A stretch of 64,000 bases of DNA from Verrucomicrobiia bacterium (GTDB lineage Bacteria > Verrucomicrobiota > Verrucomicrobiia > Limisphaerales > Fontisphaeraceae), in assembly GCA_026414565.1 (NCBI GenBank), contig JAOAIT010000037.1, forward strand, positions 1 to 64,000, written 5' to 3'. The notes beneath the pieces were generated by a model. The model ran no database searches and was not told the origin of the DNA. It saw only the letters and a program-made list of their open reading frames with translations. The position numbers and the translations under genes were made by a program. This document shows positions 52,462-61,112 of this stretch, piece after piece (the stretch's first letter is position 1; every line of letters begins with the position of its first letter).

Positions 52462-53250
52462 ATGGCGGTGGACCGAATGCAACAACAGCGCTTCGAGTTG
52501 AAGTACCTCATCACCGAGGACAAAGCGCTGATGGTACGCGACTTTGTGCGGAGCGCCGGGATGGAGCTGGATGAATACAGTGCGATTCGCCCCAATTTTT
52601 CCTATCCGGTGCACAGTCTGTACCTGGACAATGACGCCCTGACCACCTACTGGGAAACGATCAACGGGAACAAAAACCGGTTCAAATTGCGGCTGCGTTA
52701 CTACAGCACGGATCCCGACACGCCGGTGTTTTTTGAGATCAAACGCCGGATGAACAACTGCATTTTGAAACAGCGCGGCGGGGTGCGGCAGCAGGCGGTG
52801 GAGGCGCTGTTGAGCGGCCATCTGCCGGAGCCGCAGCATCTGGTCAATTACTCCGCCAAGGCGCTGGTGGCGTTGCAACGGTTTTGCGAGCTGGCCCAGC
52901 GGCTGCAGGCCAAGCCCAAGGTGCACATTGCCTATCTGCGGGAAGCCTACGTGAATGACAACGACACGGTGCGGGTGACGATGGACCGGCAGGTCTGCGG
53001 CGAACCGAACTTGCGCTATGCCATCACCACGGAAATGGAGCGGCCGCGGTACTCGTACCGGCCCTATGTGATTCTGGAGCTGAAGTTCACCAATCGTTTT
53101 CCCAACTGGTTCAAGGAGCTGGTGCGGGTGTTCAATGTCATGCAGCGCGGCGCGGCCAAATACGTCAGCTCCATCCAGGCCATCGGGGATCCGCGCCTGC
53201 TGGAGGCGCACACCACCATCGTGCAGGAGGAAGAGGTCAATTACGATTGA
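52462..53250 (+). CDS. VTC domain protein (polyphosphate polymerase-like)
   Basis: The 262-residue protein matches the VTC catalytic domain of the tunnel-fold family: QRFELKYLITEDKALMV, SLYLDNDALTTYWE, RFKLRLRYY, VFFEIKRRMNNCILKQR with basic residues for phosphate binding, VHIAYLREAY, VRVTMDRQV and VILELKFTNRFPNWFKELV. In yeast Vtc4 such a domain makes polyphosphate from ATP; bacterial members are mostly uncharacterised, and the related CYTH domains bind triphosphates. It has no membrane segment of its own, and no CotH or transporter partner is adjacent. It is divergent from the U32 peptidase gene. Confidence 0.85.
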   Translation: MAVDRMQQQRFELKYLITEDKALMVRDFVRSAGMELDEYSAIRPNFSYPVHSLYLDNDALTTYWETINGNKNRFKLRLRYYSTDPDTPVFFEIKRRMNNCILKQRGGVRQQAVEALLSGHLPEPQHLVNYSAKALVALQRFCELAQRLQAKPKVHIAYLREAYVNDNDTVRVTMDRQVCGEPNLRYAITTEMERPRYSYRPYVILELKFTNRFPNWFKELVRVFNVMQRGAAKYVSSIQAIGDPRLLEAHTTIVQEEEVNYD

Positions 53251-53384
53251 GCCAGGCCGCCCGACTCAATAACTGCTCCTGAACGCCGAATGTGGGCTGA
53301 TTTCTCCCCGACCCCGGGCGGGAAGCGCCACCGGCCGGAGCGGTGCTGCCGGAAGTTGCCCGGGCTGGCGTGATGATCGGCCTC

Positions 53385-54698
53385 TTACAAACCGACTTTT
53401 TTGAACCGGGCCTTGACCTGCCGGAAATGGAAATCCAGCGAGCAGATTTTTTCCAGTTCGCCGGGTGCGAAGTGACGGGCCACTTCGGGATCGGCCTGGA
53501 GCTGCTTGAGGAAATCGGCCTGGGGATCCCCGGCGTTTTTGGCCTGCCAGGTCAGCATGGCGTTGCGCTGGACCAGCTCGTAGGCGGCCTCGCGGGTGAG
53601 GCCCTTGCGGATGAGGGCCAGGAGCACGGTTTGGGAGTGCCACATGCCCAGCGAGAGCGCCAGGTTGCGTTTCATGTTTTCCGGATAGACGATCAGGCCG
53701 TCGGTTAATTTGGTCAGCGTGGCGAGCATGTAGTCCAACAGCGTGCAACTGTCGGGGAAGATGATGCGCTCGACGCTGCTGTGGCTGATGTCGCGCTCGT
53801 GCCACAAGGCCACATTTTCCAGGGCGGCCAGGGCGTTGGCGCGCAGGACGCGGGCCAGGCCGGTGAGGCGTTCGCCGGTGATGGGATTGCGCTTGTGGGG
53901 CATGGCACTGGAGCCTTTCTGGCCCTTGGCGAAATACTCCTCGACTTCGAGCACTTCAGTGCGTTGGAGATGGCGGAACTCCGTGGCCCAACGCTCGATG
54001 CTGGCTCCCACCAGCGCCAGGGCCATGAGAAACTCGGCGTGCAAATCGCGCTGCACCACTTGCGTGGCCAGCGGCGCGGGGCGCAGTCCCAGTTTTTTGC
54101 AGACGTAGGCTTCGACGCGCGGATGCAAATGCGCGCTGGTGCCCACCGCCCCGCTGAGCTTGCCCACGGCCACCGTGTGGCGCGCCGCGGCCAGGCGTTG
54201 CTCGGCGCGCCCAAACTCGTCATACATGAGGGCCATTTTGAGGCCGAAGGTGATCGGCTCGGCATGAATGCCATGGCTGCGGCCGATGCAGGGGGTGAAT
54301 TGATGCTCGCGGGCGCGGCGGGCGATGACCTGGCGCAACTGGCGCACATCTTCCAGCAGCAAATCCGCCGACTGGGTCATCTGCACAGCGAAGGCTGTGT
54401 CCAGAATGTCGCTGGAGGTCAGGCCAAAGTGAAACCAGCGGCTGGCGGGGTGGTTGATGCGCTCAGCCACACAGGTGGTAAAGGCAATGACATCGTGATT
54501 GAGCGTTTTTTCCAGCTCCTTGCAGCGCTCCACATCGAAGCCGGCGCGCTCGCGGATGAGGCGGAAATCCTGCTCCGGCACGATGCCTTCCTTGACGAGG
54601 GCTTCGAGGGCGAGCAGCTCCACCTGAAGCCAGATTTCCAGTTTGCGTTGCTCCGTCCAGATTTCCCGCATGGCGGGCCGTGTGTAACGTTGTATCAT
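53385..54698 (-). CDS. purB: Adenylosuccinate lyase
   Basis: PurB catalyses two purine-biosynthesis steps, forming AICAR from SAICAR and AMP from adenylosuccinate. The 437-residue product has YTRPAMREIWTEQRKLEIW at the start, FHFGLTSSDILDTA, GRSHGIHAEPITFG and the fumarase-superfamily signature GSSAMPHKRNPITGERL. The ATG at 54698 gives the standard N-terminus. A 20-codon upstream extension would be translated from the tandem-repeat spacer and is rejected. No Shine-Dalgarno sequence is visible. PurH, which uses the AICAR it produces, is encoded about 7.4 kb away. Confidence 0.95.
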   Translation of the reverse strand: MIQRYTRPAMREIWTEQRKLEIWLQVELLALEALVKEGIVPEQDFRLIRERAGFDVERCKELEKTLNHDVIAFTTCVAERINHPASRWFHFGLTSSDILDTAFAVQMTQSADLLLEDVRQLRQVIARRAREHQFTPCIGRSHGIHAEPITFGLKMALMYDEFGRAEQRLAAARHTVAVGKLSGAVGTSAHLHPRVEAYVCKKLGLRPAPLATQVVQRDLHAEFLMALALVGASIERWATEFRHLQRTEVLEVEEYFAKGQKGSSAMPHKRNPITGERLTGLARVLRANALAALENVALWHERDISHSSVERIIFPDSCTLLDYMLATLTKLTDGLIVYPENMKRNLALSLGMWHSQTVLLALIRKGLTREAAYELVQRNAMLTWQAKNAGDPQADFLKQLQADPEVARHFAPGELEKICSLDFHFRQVKARFKKVGL

Positions 54699-54734
54699 GG
54701 CGGGGGGGAATGTAGCCGAAGCGGCGAAGTCAGA

Positions 54735-54756
54735 CAATGACCAATGACCAATGACC
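54735..54756. repeat. Three tandem copies of a 7-bp repeat
   Basis: AATGACC occurs three times in a row (54736-54756), preceded by a partial match. It lies just upstream of purB and close to the 10-bp repeat array. Read on the other strand it is GGTCATT repeated. Confidence 0.85.
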
Positions 54757-54792
54757 AAAGGACCCGCTCCGAAAGCCGGGGGGGGGTGTTAA

Positions 54793-54840
54793 CCACGAAT
54801 AGACACGAATAGACACAAATAGACATGAATAGACACAAAC
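54793..54840. repeat. Degenerate 10-bp tandem repeat array
   Basis: About five units of the 10-mer CACGAATAGA and variants (CACAAATAGA, CATGAATAGA) run from 54793 to 54840, followed by a looser CATGAAT at 54844. The units are one helical turn long. The sequence sits in the AT-rich, non-coding spacer between purB and dnaB; the remaining spacer (54841-54916) holds nothing else I recognise. It resembles a short tandem-repeat family I remember from intergenic regions of other GC-rich environmental bacteria. Confidence 0.8.
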
Positions 54841-54916
54841 TTGCATGAATTTCAGGGGAGGGCATGTGGACTTAAAAATGAGGACCGACCCCTGTTTCAG
54901 GGCTAATGCTTATAAC

Positions 54917-54945
54917 TTGTGAAAAGTAGCTCAATAACTTTTAAT
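54917..54945 (+). promoter_or_regulatory. Candidate dnaB promoter
   Basis: TTGTGA (54917-54922) and TTTAAT (54940-54945) are 17 bases apart in an AT-rich stretch. Transcription would start near 54952, giving a leader of about 40 bases before the dnaB ATG. Confidence 0.5.
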
Positions 54946-54990
54946 AAGAAGGTCGCCTCTTTTTAATGAAAATAGGCTTTGCTATCCCCC

Positions 54991-56586
54991 ATGCTTAACG
55001 AGCCGCAACAACAACCGATGGATGTGAATGACCCCGCCGGGGAGAAGCCACGCGCGCGCCGGCGAGAGGGCGTCCGGCAGGCGGCGGGCCGGGAAACGCC
55101 GGTGGACCGGCTGCCGCCCCATTCGTTGGAGGCGGAGCGCGCGGTGCTGGGGTGTCTTTTGTTGGATCCGCAGGAGGGGCTGGGGGCGTCCATTCAACGT
55201 TTCAAAGTCCAGCAGTTCCAAGAGGCGGTGGCGGGAGAGGGGGCGGGGGCCGAGGGCGGCGGGGGTTTCCGGTTCAAGGACCGGCGGCTGCGGGACAAGC
55301 ATGAGATTTTTTACGATCTCAAGCATCAGGTGATTTACGACAATCTGGTGCAGATGTTTGACCGGCGGGAGCCGATTGACATGGTCACCCTGCTGCAACG
55401 GCTGCAATCGCGGGGCGAGCTGGAGAAGGCCGGGGGGGCGGCGTATATCGCATCGTTGTTGGAGGCGGAGCATTCGCCGGCGAATCTGCAGTATTACATG
55501 GACATTGTCTGGGGGAAATACATCCTCCGGAAATTGCTCCATGCTTGCACGCACATCATTCAGAATGTGTATGATTACAAGGGGGATGTGGATGCGCTGC
55601 TGGACCAGGTGGAGACGGACATCCTGCGCCTGAGTGAGGAGCGGGTGGAGGAGAAGTCCATGAAGATGCATGATCTGGTGATGCGCTCCATACAGATCAT
55701 TGAGGAGCGGCACCAGCGCAAGGGGCAAATTACGGGGTTGTCCACCGGTTTTCCGGATTTGGACGACATGACGACGGGGCTGCATGGGGGGGAAATGTTC
55801 ATCATTGCGGCGCGGCCGAGCATCGGCAAGACATCGCTGGCGATGAACATAGCCGAGCACGTGGCGCTGGAGTTGAAGCAGCCGGTGGGGATTTTCAGTC
55901 TGGAAATGACGGCGGAATCGCTGGTGCTGCGCATGCTGTCCTCGCGGGCGCGGGTGAACGCGCAGAACCTGCGCTCGGGCTTCCTGAACTATGAGGATTT
56001 CCAGCGGCTGACCCAGCATGCGGGGGAGCTGAGCCAGGCGCCGCTGTACATTGATGACACGGCCAATCTGAGCATTTTGCAGCTTCGGGCGCGGGCGCGG
56101 CGGCTGCATCAGCAGTATGGCATTCAACTTTTCGTCATTGACTACCTGCAACTCCTCCATTCTACTTCCTCCCGCGCAATGGAAAGCCGGCAACAGGAGA
56201 TCGCCGACATTTCCAAAGGCATCAAGGCGCTGGCCAAGGAATTGAACGTGCCGATTATTGTCCTGAGCCAGCTCAACCGCGAGATGGAAAAACGCGAGAG
56301 CAAGCCGCGCCTGTCCGATTTGCGGGAATCGGGGTCCATCGAACAGGACGCTGACGTGGTGGGCCTGCTGTACCGGGCCGATCCGAAAAGCCCTTACAAG
56401 GCGGCCAACATGGACGGCGACGACGCGGGGGAGATGATGCAGGCGGAAGCCATCCCGGTGAATTTGCTGATTGCCAAGCAGCGCAACGGCCCCACCGGCG
56501 ACATCCGCCTCATGTTTGTGAAGGGGTACACGCGGTTTGAATCGGTGGCGAAGGTGGAGCCGGAAGATGTGCCCGCAACCGGCTAG
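54991..56586 (+). CDS. dnaB: Replicative DNA helicase DnaB
   Basis: DnaB is the hexameric ATP-driven helicase of the replication fork. The 531-residue product has a basic, disordered N-terminal 35 residues, then the family start VDRLPPHSLEAERAVLGCLLLDP. The N-terminal domain is interrupted by a glycine/alanine-rich and charged insertion (about residues 77-106, nucleotides 55219-55308) before the conserved FYDLKHQVIYDNL. The RecA-like domain carries Walker A RPSIGKTS (Lys280), GIFSLEMTAESL, FVIDYLQLLH, VLSQLNREMEKR and DLRESGSIEQDADVV. The ATG at 54991 is preferred to a TTG at 54979. No intein is present. The bamA gene starts 24 bases downstream. Confidence 0.95.
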   Translation: MLNEPQQQPMDVNDPAGEKPRARRREGVRQAAGRETPVDRLPPHSLEAERAVLGCLLLDPQEGLGASIQRFKVQQFQEAVAGEGAGAEGGGGFRFKDRRLRDKHEIFYDLKHQVIYDNLVQMFDRREPIDMVTLLQRLQSRGELEKAGGAAYIASLLEAEHSPANLQYYMDIVWGKYILRKLLHACTHIIQNVYDYKGDVDALLDQVETDILRLSEERVEEKSMKMHDLVMRSIQIIEERHQRKGQITGLSTGFPDLDDMTTGLHGGEMFIIAARPSIGKTSLAMNIAEHVALELKQPVGIFSLEMTAESLVLRMLSSRARVNAQNLRSGFLNYEDFQRLTQHAGELSQAPLYIDDTANLSILQLRARARRLHQQYGIQLFVIDYLQLLHSTSSRAMESRQQEIADISKGIKALAKELNVPIIVLSQLNREMEKRESKPRLSDLRESGSIEQDADVVGLLYRADPKSPYKAANMDGDDAGEMMQAEAIPVNLLIAKQRNGPTGDIRLMFVKGYTRFESVAKVEPEDVPATG

Positions 56587-56609
56587 TGTGCGACGGCAGG
56601 GTTTGATCT

Positions 56610-58979
56610 ATGATGACATGGCTCAGGCAACAACCGCGCGGGGGCGCCCTTGGGTGGCTCGTGGCCGTGGTGTGCAGCGGATGGCTCTGGACGGCGCCGC
56701 TGGGCGCGCAAACCGCGCCGGTGGTGCGGAAGGTGACCATTGACTACGTGGGGCCGGCCACGGTGAGCGAGCCGATGATCCGCTCGCACATCCGGGTCAA
56801 ACCGGGGGACAGCTACCTGCAGGCCAACACCAGCGAGGACATCCGCTCCCTGTACGGCACCGGCCAGTTCCGGCAGGTGGTGGTGGAGCCGATCGCCCTG
56901 CCCGACGGCATTGAGCTGGTGTATCACATCATCGGCAAACCGCGGCTGACCTCCATCAAGTTTGAGGGCAACAAGAAATACTCGGAGAGCAAGCTCAGCA
57001 AGAAGGTCAGCTCCAAGGTGGGGGAGCCGTTGGACGAAGCCAAGATCTTCAATGACACGCTGGAGCTGCAGAAGTTTTATCAAAAGAGCGGGTACCATCA
57101 GACGACGGTCACCAACCTGGTGTCCATTGACGAGCGCGCCGGGCGGGGGACGGTGACGTTCCAGATTAACGAAAGCCCGAAGATCAAAATCGAGCGGGTG
57201 GAGTTTGTGGGGGCACAGCAACTCAAGGAATCCAAGCTGCGGAGGGTGGTGAAGACGCGCAAGCGGTGGTTTTTCTCGTGGCTGACCGGCTCGGGGCGGT
57301 TGAAGGATGACGTGCTGGAGGATGACCGGGAGCGGCTGGCGGATCATTACCGCAACGAGGGGTACATTGATTTTGATTTGCAGGATGTGAAAGTGGATTC
57401 CACCGGTCCCAAGAGCGTGGTGGTGCGGTTTGTGCTGACCGAGGGGCGGCAATACAAGGTGGGCGACGTCGCGTTCAAGGGCAATACGCTGTTTTCCAAT
57501 GAAGAGCTGGCGCGCACCCTCAAGATGGGCGCCGGGGAAATCTTCAAGCCCAAGGGACTGGAGCGGGATTTGGAGGCGCTGCGGGATCGTTACGGCGCCC
57601 GGGGGTATATTGATGCCACGGTGGTGCCGCTCAAAAATCCCAACGTCGAGCGGGGGACGATGGATTTGACCTACCAGATTGAGGAAGGCCAGCAGGTGTT
57701 CATTGAGAAGATTGAGATCAAGGGCAATACCAAGACCAAGGACAAGGTGATCCGCCGGGAGCTGGCGGTGGCGCCGGGCGAGGTGTTTGACATGACCCGG
57801 GTGAAGCTCAGCCAGCGGCGGCTGGAGGGGTTGCAATATTTTGAGAAGGTGGACGCCCGCGCCGAGCAGCCCGGCCCCACGGATCCGCCCAACCGGCGCA
57901 ACCTGGTGGTGTCGGTGGACGAGAAGAACACCGGCCATTTCACCCTGGGCGCCGGCTTCAGCTCGATTGACAGCCTCATTGGTTATGTGGAGGTGCGGCA
58001 GAGCAATTTTGATTTGTTCAAACCGCCCCGGTTTGAAGGTGGCGGGCAGAAGATGCGCCTGCGGGCCACGCTGGGGACGGTGCGGCAGGACTACCTGATC
58101 TCGTTCATTGAGCCGTGGTTTTTGGAGCGCAAACTGACGTTGGGGGTGGACTTGTATCACCGCGTGCTGAACTACGTCAGCCTCAATGATCTGTATGACG
58201 AGCGGCGCACGGGGGCGCGGCTGAGCCTGAGCCGGGCGCTGGGGACCGATTTGTTGATTGGTTCGGTGGCCTACACCATCGAGCGGGTGGGGGTGGTGAA
58301 TGTGAATCCCAACGCCTCGCAGGTGATTCAGGACGAGGCGGGTTACCGGCTGGTTTCCAAGGTGGGCGCGAGCCTGACGTACGACACGCGGGATCACGCG
58401 TTGATGCCCACCCGCGGCCATCGCGTGGAGCTGTTCTCCGAGGTGGCCGGCGGGCCCTTCATGGGGGACACCGATTATTACAAGGTGGAGCTGCGCGGCG
58501 TGCAGTATTTCCGGGGCTTCCACCCCAGCCACATCGTGGAGGTGGCGGCGCGGGCGGGGTCCATGGCGCCATTTGGGGACTCGAAGCGCGTGCCGTTGTT
58601 TGACCGGTTTTTCCTGGGCGGCCTGTACTCGTTGCGGGGTTTTGACTACCGCGAGGTGGGGCCCAAGGATGTGAATGGCGAGCCGATTGGGGGCAACACC
58701 TACTGGTTTGGCTCGGTGGAATATTCCATTCCCATTATTCAGCAGGTGCGCTTTGCGGTGTTTTATGACATCGGCAATGTGTATGCCCAGTCCTGGAGTT
58801 TCAACCACAACAGCCTGCTGGGGGAGAAATTTTACAATGACAACTGGGGCGTGGGCATCCGGCTGAATCTGCCCATTGGGCCGATGCGGTTTGACTTTGG
58901 CGTGCCGATCACCACCGACAGCCGCAATGACAGCAGCGGCAAATTCCAGTTTGGGGTGGGGTACACCCGTGAATTTTGA
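56610..58979 (+). CDS. bamA: Outer-membrane protein assembly factor BamA
   Basis: BamA is the core of the machine that inserts beta-barrel proteins into the outer membrane. The 789-residue product has a signal peptide (LGWLVAVVCSGWLWTAPLGA) and five POTRA domains (about residues 38-420), including LTSIKFEGNKKYSESKL, IERVEFVGAQQLKES and FIEKIEIKGNTKTKDKVI. The C-terminal barrel has the conserved LRGFDYREVGP motif in the loop that reaches into the barrel, and it ends in phenylalanine (FQFGVGYTREF). The start has two adjacent ATG codons. A Skp-like chaperone follows 31 bases downstream. This establishes a Gram-negative envelope. Confidence 0.94.
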   Translation: MMTWLRQQPRGGALGWLVAVVCSGWLWTAPLGAQTAPVVRKVTIDYVGPATVSEPMIRSHIRVKPGDSYLQANTSEDIRSLYGTGQFRQVVVEPIALPDGIELVYHIIGKPRLTSIKFEGNKKYSESKLSKKVSSKVGEPLDEAKIFNDTLELQKFYQKSGYHQTTVTNLVSIDERAGRGTVTFQINESPKIKIERVEFVGAQQLKESKLRRVVKTRKRWFFSWLTGSGRLKDDVLEDDRERLADHYRNEGYIDFDLQDVKVDSTGPKSVVVRFVLTEGRQYKVGDVAFKGNTLFSNEELARTLKMGAGEIFKPKGLERDLEALRDRYGARGYIDATVVPLKNPNVERGTMDLTYQIEEGQQVFIEKIEIKGNTKTKDKVIRRELAVAPGEVFDMTRVKLSQRRLEGLQYFEKVDARAEQPGPTDPPNRRNLVVSVDEKNTGHFTLGAGFSSIDSLIGYVEVRQSNFDLFKPPRFEGGGQKMRLRATLGTVRQDYLISFIEPWFLERKLTLGVDLYHRVLNYVSLNDLYDERRTGARLSLSRALGTDLLIGSVAYTIERVGVVNVNPNASQVIQDEAGYRLVSKVGASLTYDTRDHALMPTRGHRVELFSEVAGGPFMGDTDYYKVELRGVQYFRGFHPSHIVEVAARAGSMAPFGDSKRVPLFDRFFLGGLYSLRGFDYREVGPKDVNGEPIGGNTYWFGSVEYSIPIIQQVRFAVFYDIGNVYAQSWSFNHNSLLGEKFYNDNWGVGIRLNLPIGPMRFDFGVPITTDSRNDSSGKFQFGVGYTREF

Positions 58980-59010
58980 ACTTTCCTGGTTTGAACCCGT
59001 CTAATCTCCC

Positions 59011-59655
59011 ATGAATGTGCGCATGATATTGCTGGCGGCCCTGGTGGCCGGCACCCTCACCCTTGCTGCAGCGCCGGCCCCCGCGCCGGCGGGCGCGCTG
59101 CGTGTGGCGGGGGTGGATTTGAAGAAGCTGTTTGAAAATTATTGGCGCACCAAACAGGCCAACAACAACCTCCAGAATCAGCGCGAGGAGATGCTCAAGG
59201 AGCGCAACGCCTACACCGATCGCCTGAAAAAGGCGGACGAGGAGTACCGCAAATTGCTGGAGGCGGCCAATGACCAGGTCATCTCCGCCGAGGAACGGAA
59301 CAAACGCAAAAAGGCCGCCGAGGAGAAACTGGTGGAGTTGAAGCAAATCGAGGGGGCGACCGAGCAATTCTTGCGCAACGCGGCCAGCACGTTGCAGGAG
59401 ACCGAGGCGCGGATGCGCAACAACATCGTCAAGGAGCTCAAGGAAGCCATTGCCGCCAAGGCCAAAGTGGCGGGTTACACCCTGGTGATTGATTTGTCGG
59501 CGGATACGCCGGTGGGCACGCAGGTTTTTCTGTATTCGGCGATTGAGGACATCACCGAGACGCTGACCGCCGAGTTGAACGCCAAAGCTCCGCCCGGCGC
59601 CCTGGAGGACCGCCCCCGCACCAATGCTCCGCCGGCCTCCGGGAAGTCCAAATAA
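59011..59655 (+). CDS. skp: OmpH/Skp family periplasmic chaperone
   Basis: Skp-type proteins hold unfolded outer-membrane proteins in the periplasm on their way to BamA. The 214-residue product has a signal peptide (ILLAALVAGTLTLAAA), a short beta start (LRVAGVDLKKLFENYWRTK), a long charged helical hairpin (about residues 45-150, e.g. EERNKRKKAAEEKLVELKQ) and a closing beta segment (GYTLVIDLSA) that would complete the trimer body. A proline/alanine tail follows. Position directly after bamA supports the call. Confidence 0.87.
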   Translation: MNVRMILLAALVAGTLTLAAAPAPAPAGALRVAGVDLKKLFENYWRTKQANNNLQNQREEMLKERNAYTDRLKKADEEYRKLLEAANDQVISAEERNKRKKAAEEKLVELKQIEGATEQFLRNAASTLQETEARMRNNIVKELKEAIAAKAKVAGYTLVIDLSADTPVGTQVFLYSAIEDITETLTAELNAKAPPGALEDRPRTNAPPASGKSK

Positions 59656-59772
59656 AGGCGGGCGGGGGAGAGCAGCCGGAGCCGCCCGGCCATCCGCATT
59701 GAATCCGCAGCTTGCCGGCGCCGTAAGGGCCATGGCCGGTGCGGCGGGCCGGGCGCAGAAGGATGTCAGTCT

Positions 59773-61095
59773 ATGAAGCCATTCTGGAAGTGCATTCCTG
59801 GTTCGGTCACGGCCCCGCAAGGATTTCTGGCGGCGGGGGGGTTTTGCGACATCAAGCGTCTGGGCACCGGCAAAGGATCGGACAAGGGCCGGAAACGGGA
59901 TTTGGCGCTCATTGTTTCCACCGAGCCGGCGCGGGCGGCGGGCATGTTCACCACCAACCAGGTCTGCGCGGCGCCGGTGAAAGTGTGCCGTGAGCATTTG
60001 CGGGGCGGGACGGTGCAGGCCATCGTGGCCAACAGCGGCAATGCCAACGCCTGCACCGGCGCACAGGGCCTGCGGGATGCGCGGCAGATGGCGGCCCTTG
60101 CGGCGCGCTCGCTGCAGGTGGAGCCGCGCCAGGTGCTGGTGGCGTCCACGGGCCGGATTGGGGTGCTCATGCCGATGGATCGCGTGCAGGCGGGCATTGA
60201 GGCCGCCGCCCAGCTTTTGGGCGATGCCCCGGAGCACGCGGCCGAGGCCGCCGAGGCCATCATGACCAGCGATACGCGCCCCAAGCAGATGGCCGTCGAG
60301 TTCAAGGTGGGCGGCGCCACGGTGCGATTGGGGGGGATTTGCAAGGGTGCGGGCATGATCCAGCCGGGCATGAGCCCGACCGGCGCACGCCCGGCTTCGC
60401 GGCCGTTGCATGCCACCATGTTGTGCTTCATCACCACGGACGCCGCCATTGCGCGGCCGGCGTTGCAGACCGCCCTGCGCGAGGCCGTGGCGGCCAGTTT
60501 CAATCGCATCACGGTGGACGGCGACATGAGCACCAATGACACCGTCTTGATTCTGGCCAACGGCCGGGCGGGCAATCGCGAAATTCGGGGTGGCCGGGAA
60601 TTGGCGACGTTTCAGGCGGCGTTGAATCATGTGTGTCTGGAGCTGGCCAAGATGATTGTGCGCGACGGTGAAGGGGTGACACGCTTTGTCACCGTGCATG
60701 TGCACGGGGCGCGCCATGCCGCCGATGCCGACGCCGCGGCCCGGGCGGTGGCCAACAGCGCCCTGGTGAAGACCAGTTGGTGCGGGGGGGATCCCAACTG
60801 GGGCCGGATCATGGACGCCCTGGGTTATTCGCCGGCGCGGGTGGCGGAGGAGAAGGTGGACATTGCCTACCGCCGTCCCGGCAGCCGCAAGCTGTGGTAT
60901 AGCGTGAAAAAAGGGCAGCCGACCAAGGTCAGTTTTGCCACGCTCTGCCAGGTGGTGGCGGAGAAGGAGTTTGAACTGCACATCTTCCTGAACCTGGGCC
61001 GCGGGGAGGCGATGATGTACACCTGCGATTTGACGGAGGCCTACGTGGATTTCAACAAGGGCGATGTGTCCAACCCAGCCGCGCTGGGCGGCTGA
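59773..61095 (+). CDS. argJ: Bifunctional glutamate N-acetyltransferase / ornithine acetyltransferase with an insertion at the cleavage site
   Basis: ArgJ transfers acetyl groups from N-acetylornithine to glutamate in arginine synthesis and splits itself into alpha and beta chains before a threonine. The 440-residue product has AIVANSGNANACTGAQG, VASTGRIGVLMPMD, IMTSDTRPKQ, GGICKGAGMIQPGM, the self-cleavage motif HATMLCFITTDAA (Thr215) and SFNRITVDGDMSTNDTVL. Most ArgJ proteins read GMIxPNMATML without a gap; here 13 extra residues (201-213, SPTGARPASRPLH) stand between GMIQPGM and ATML. They are in frame and no stop or frameshift is involved. The gene is followed 17 bases later by argB. Confidence 0.92.
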   Translation: MKPFWKCIPGSVTAPQGFLAAGGFCDIKRLGTGKGSDKGRKRDLALIVSTEPARAAGMFTTNQVCAAPVKVCREHLRGGTVQAIVANSGNANACTGAQGLRDARQMAALAARSLQVEPRQVLVASTGRIGVLMPMDRVQAGIEAAAQLLGDAPEHAAEAAEAIMTSDTRPKQMAVEFKVGGATVRLGGICKGAGMIQPGMSPTGARPASRPLHATMLCFITTDAAIARPALQTALREAVAASFNRITVDGDMSTNDTVLILANGRAGNREIRGGRELATFQAALNHVCLELAKMIVRDGEGVTRFVTVHVHGARHAADADAAARAVANSALVKTSWCGGDPNWGRIMDALGYSPARVAEEKVDIAYRRPGSRKLWYSVKKGQPTKVSFATLCQVVAEKEFELHIFLNLGRGEAMMYTCDLTEAYVDFNKGDVSNPAALGG

Positions 61096-61112
61096 GATTG
61101 CGGGAGGTGATT

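Noticed and set aside
54793-54840. Possible CRISPR-like array
   Set aside because: The units are only 10 bases long, adjoin without spacers and are degenerate; this is a simple tandem repeat.
60373-60411. Frameshift or intein explanation for the argJ insertion
   Set aside because: The 39 bases keep the frame, contain no stop, and are far too short for an intein; the flanking motifs are intact.
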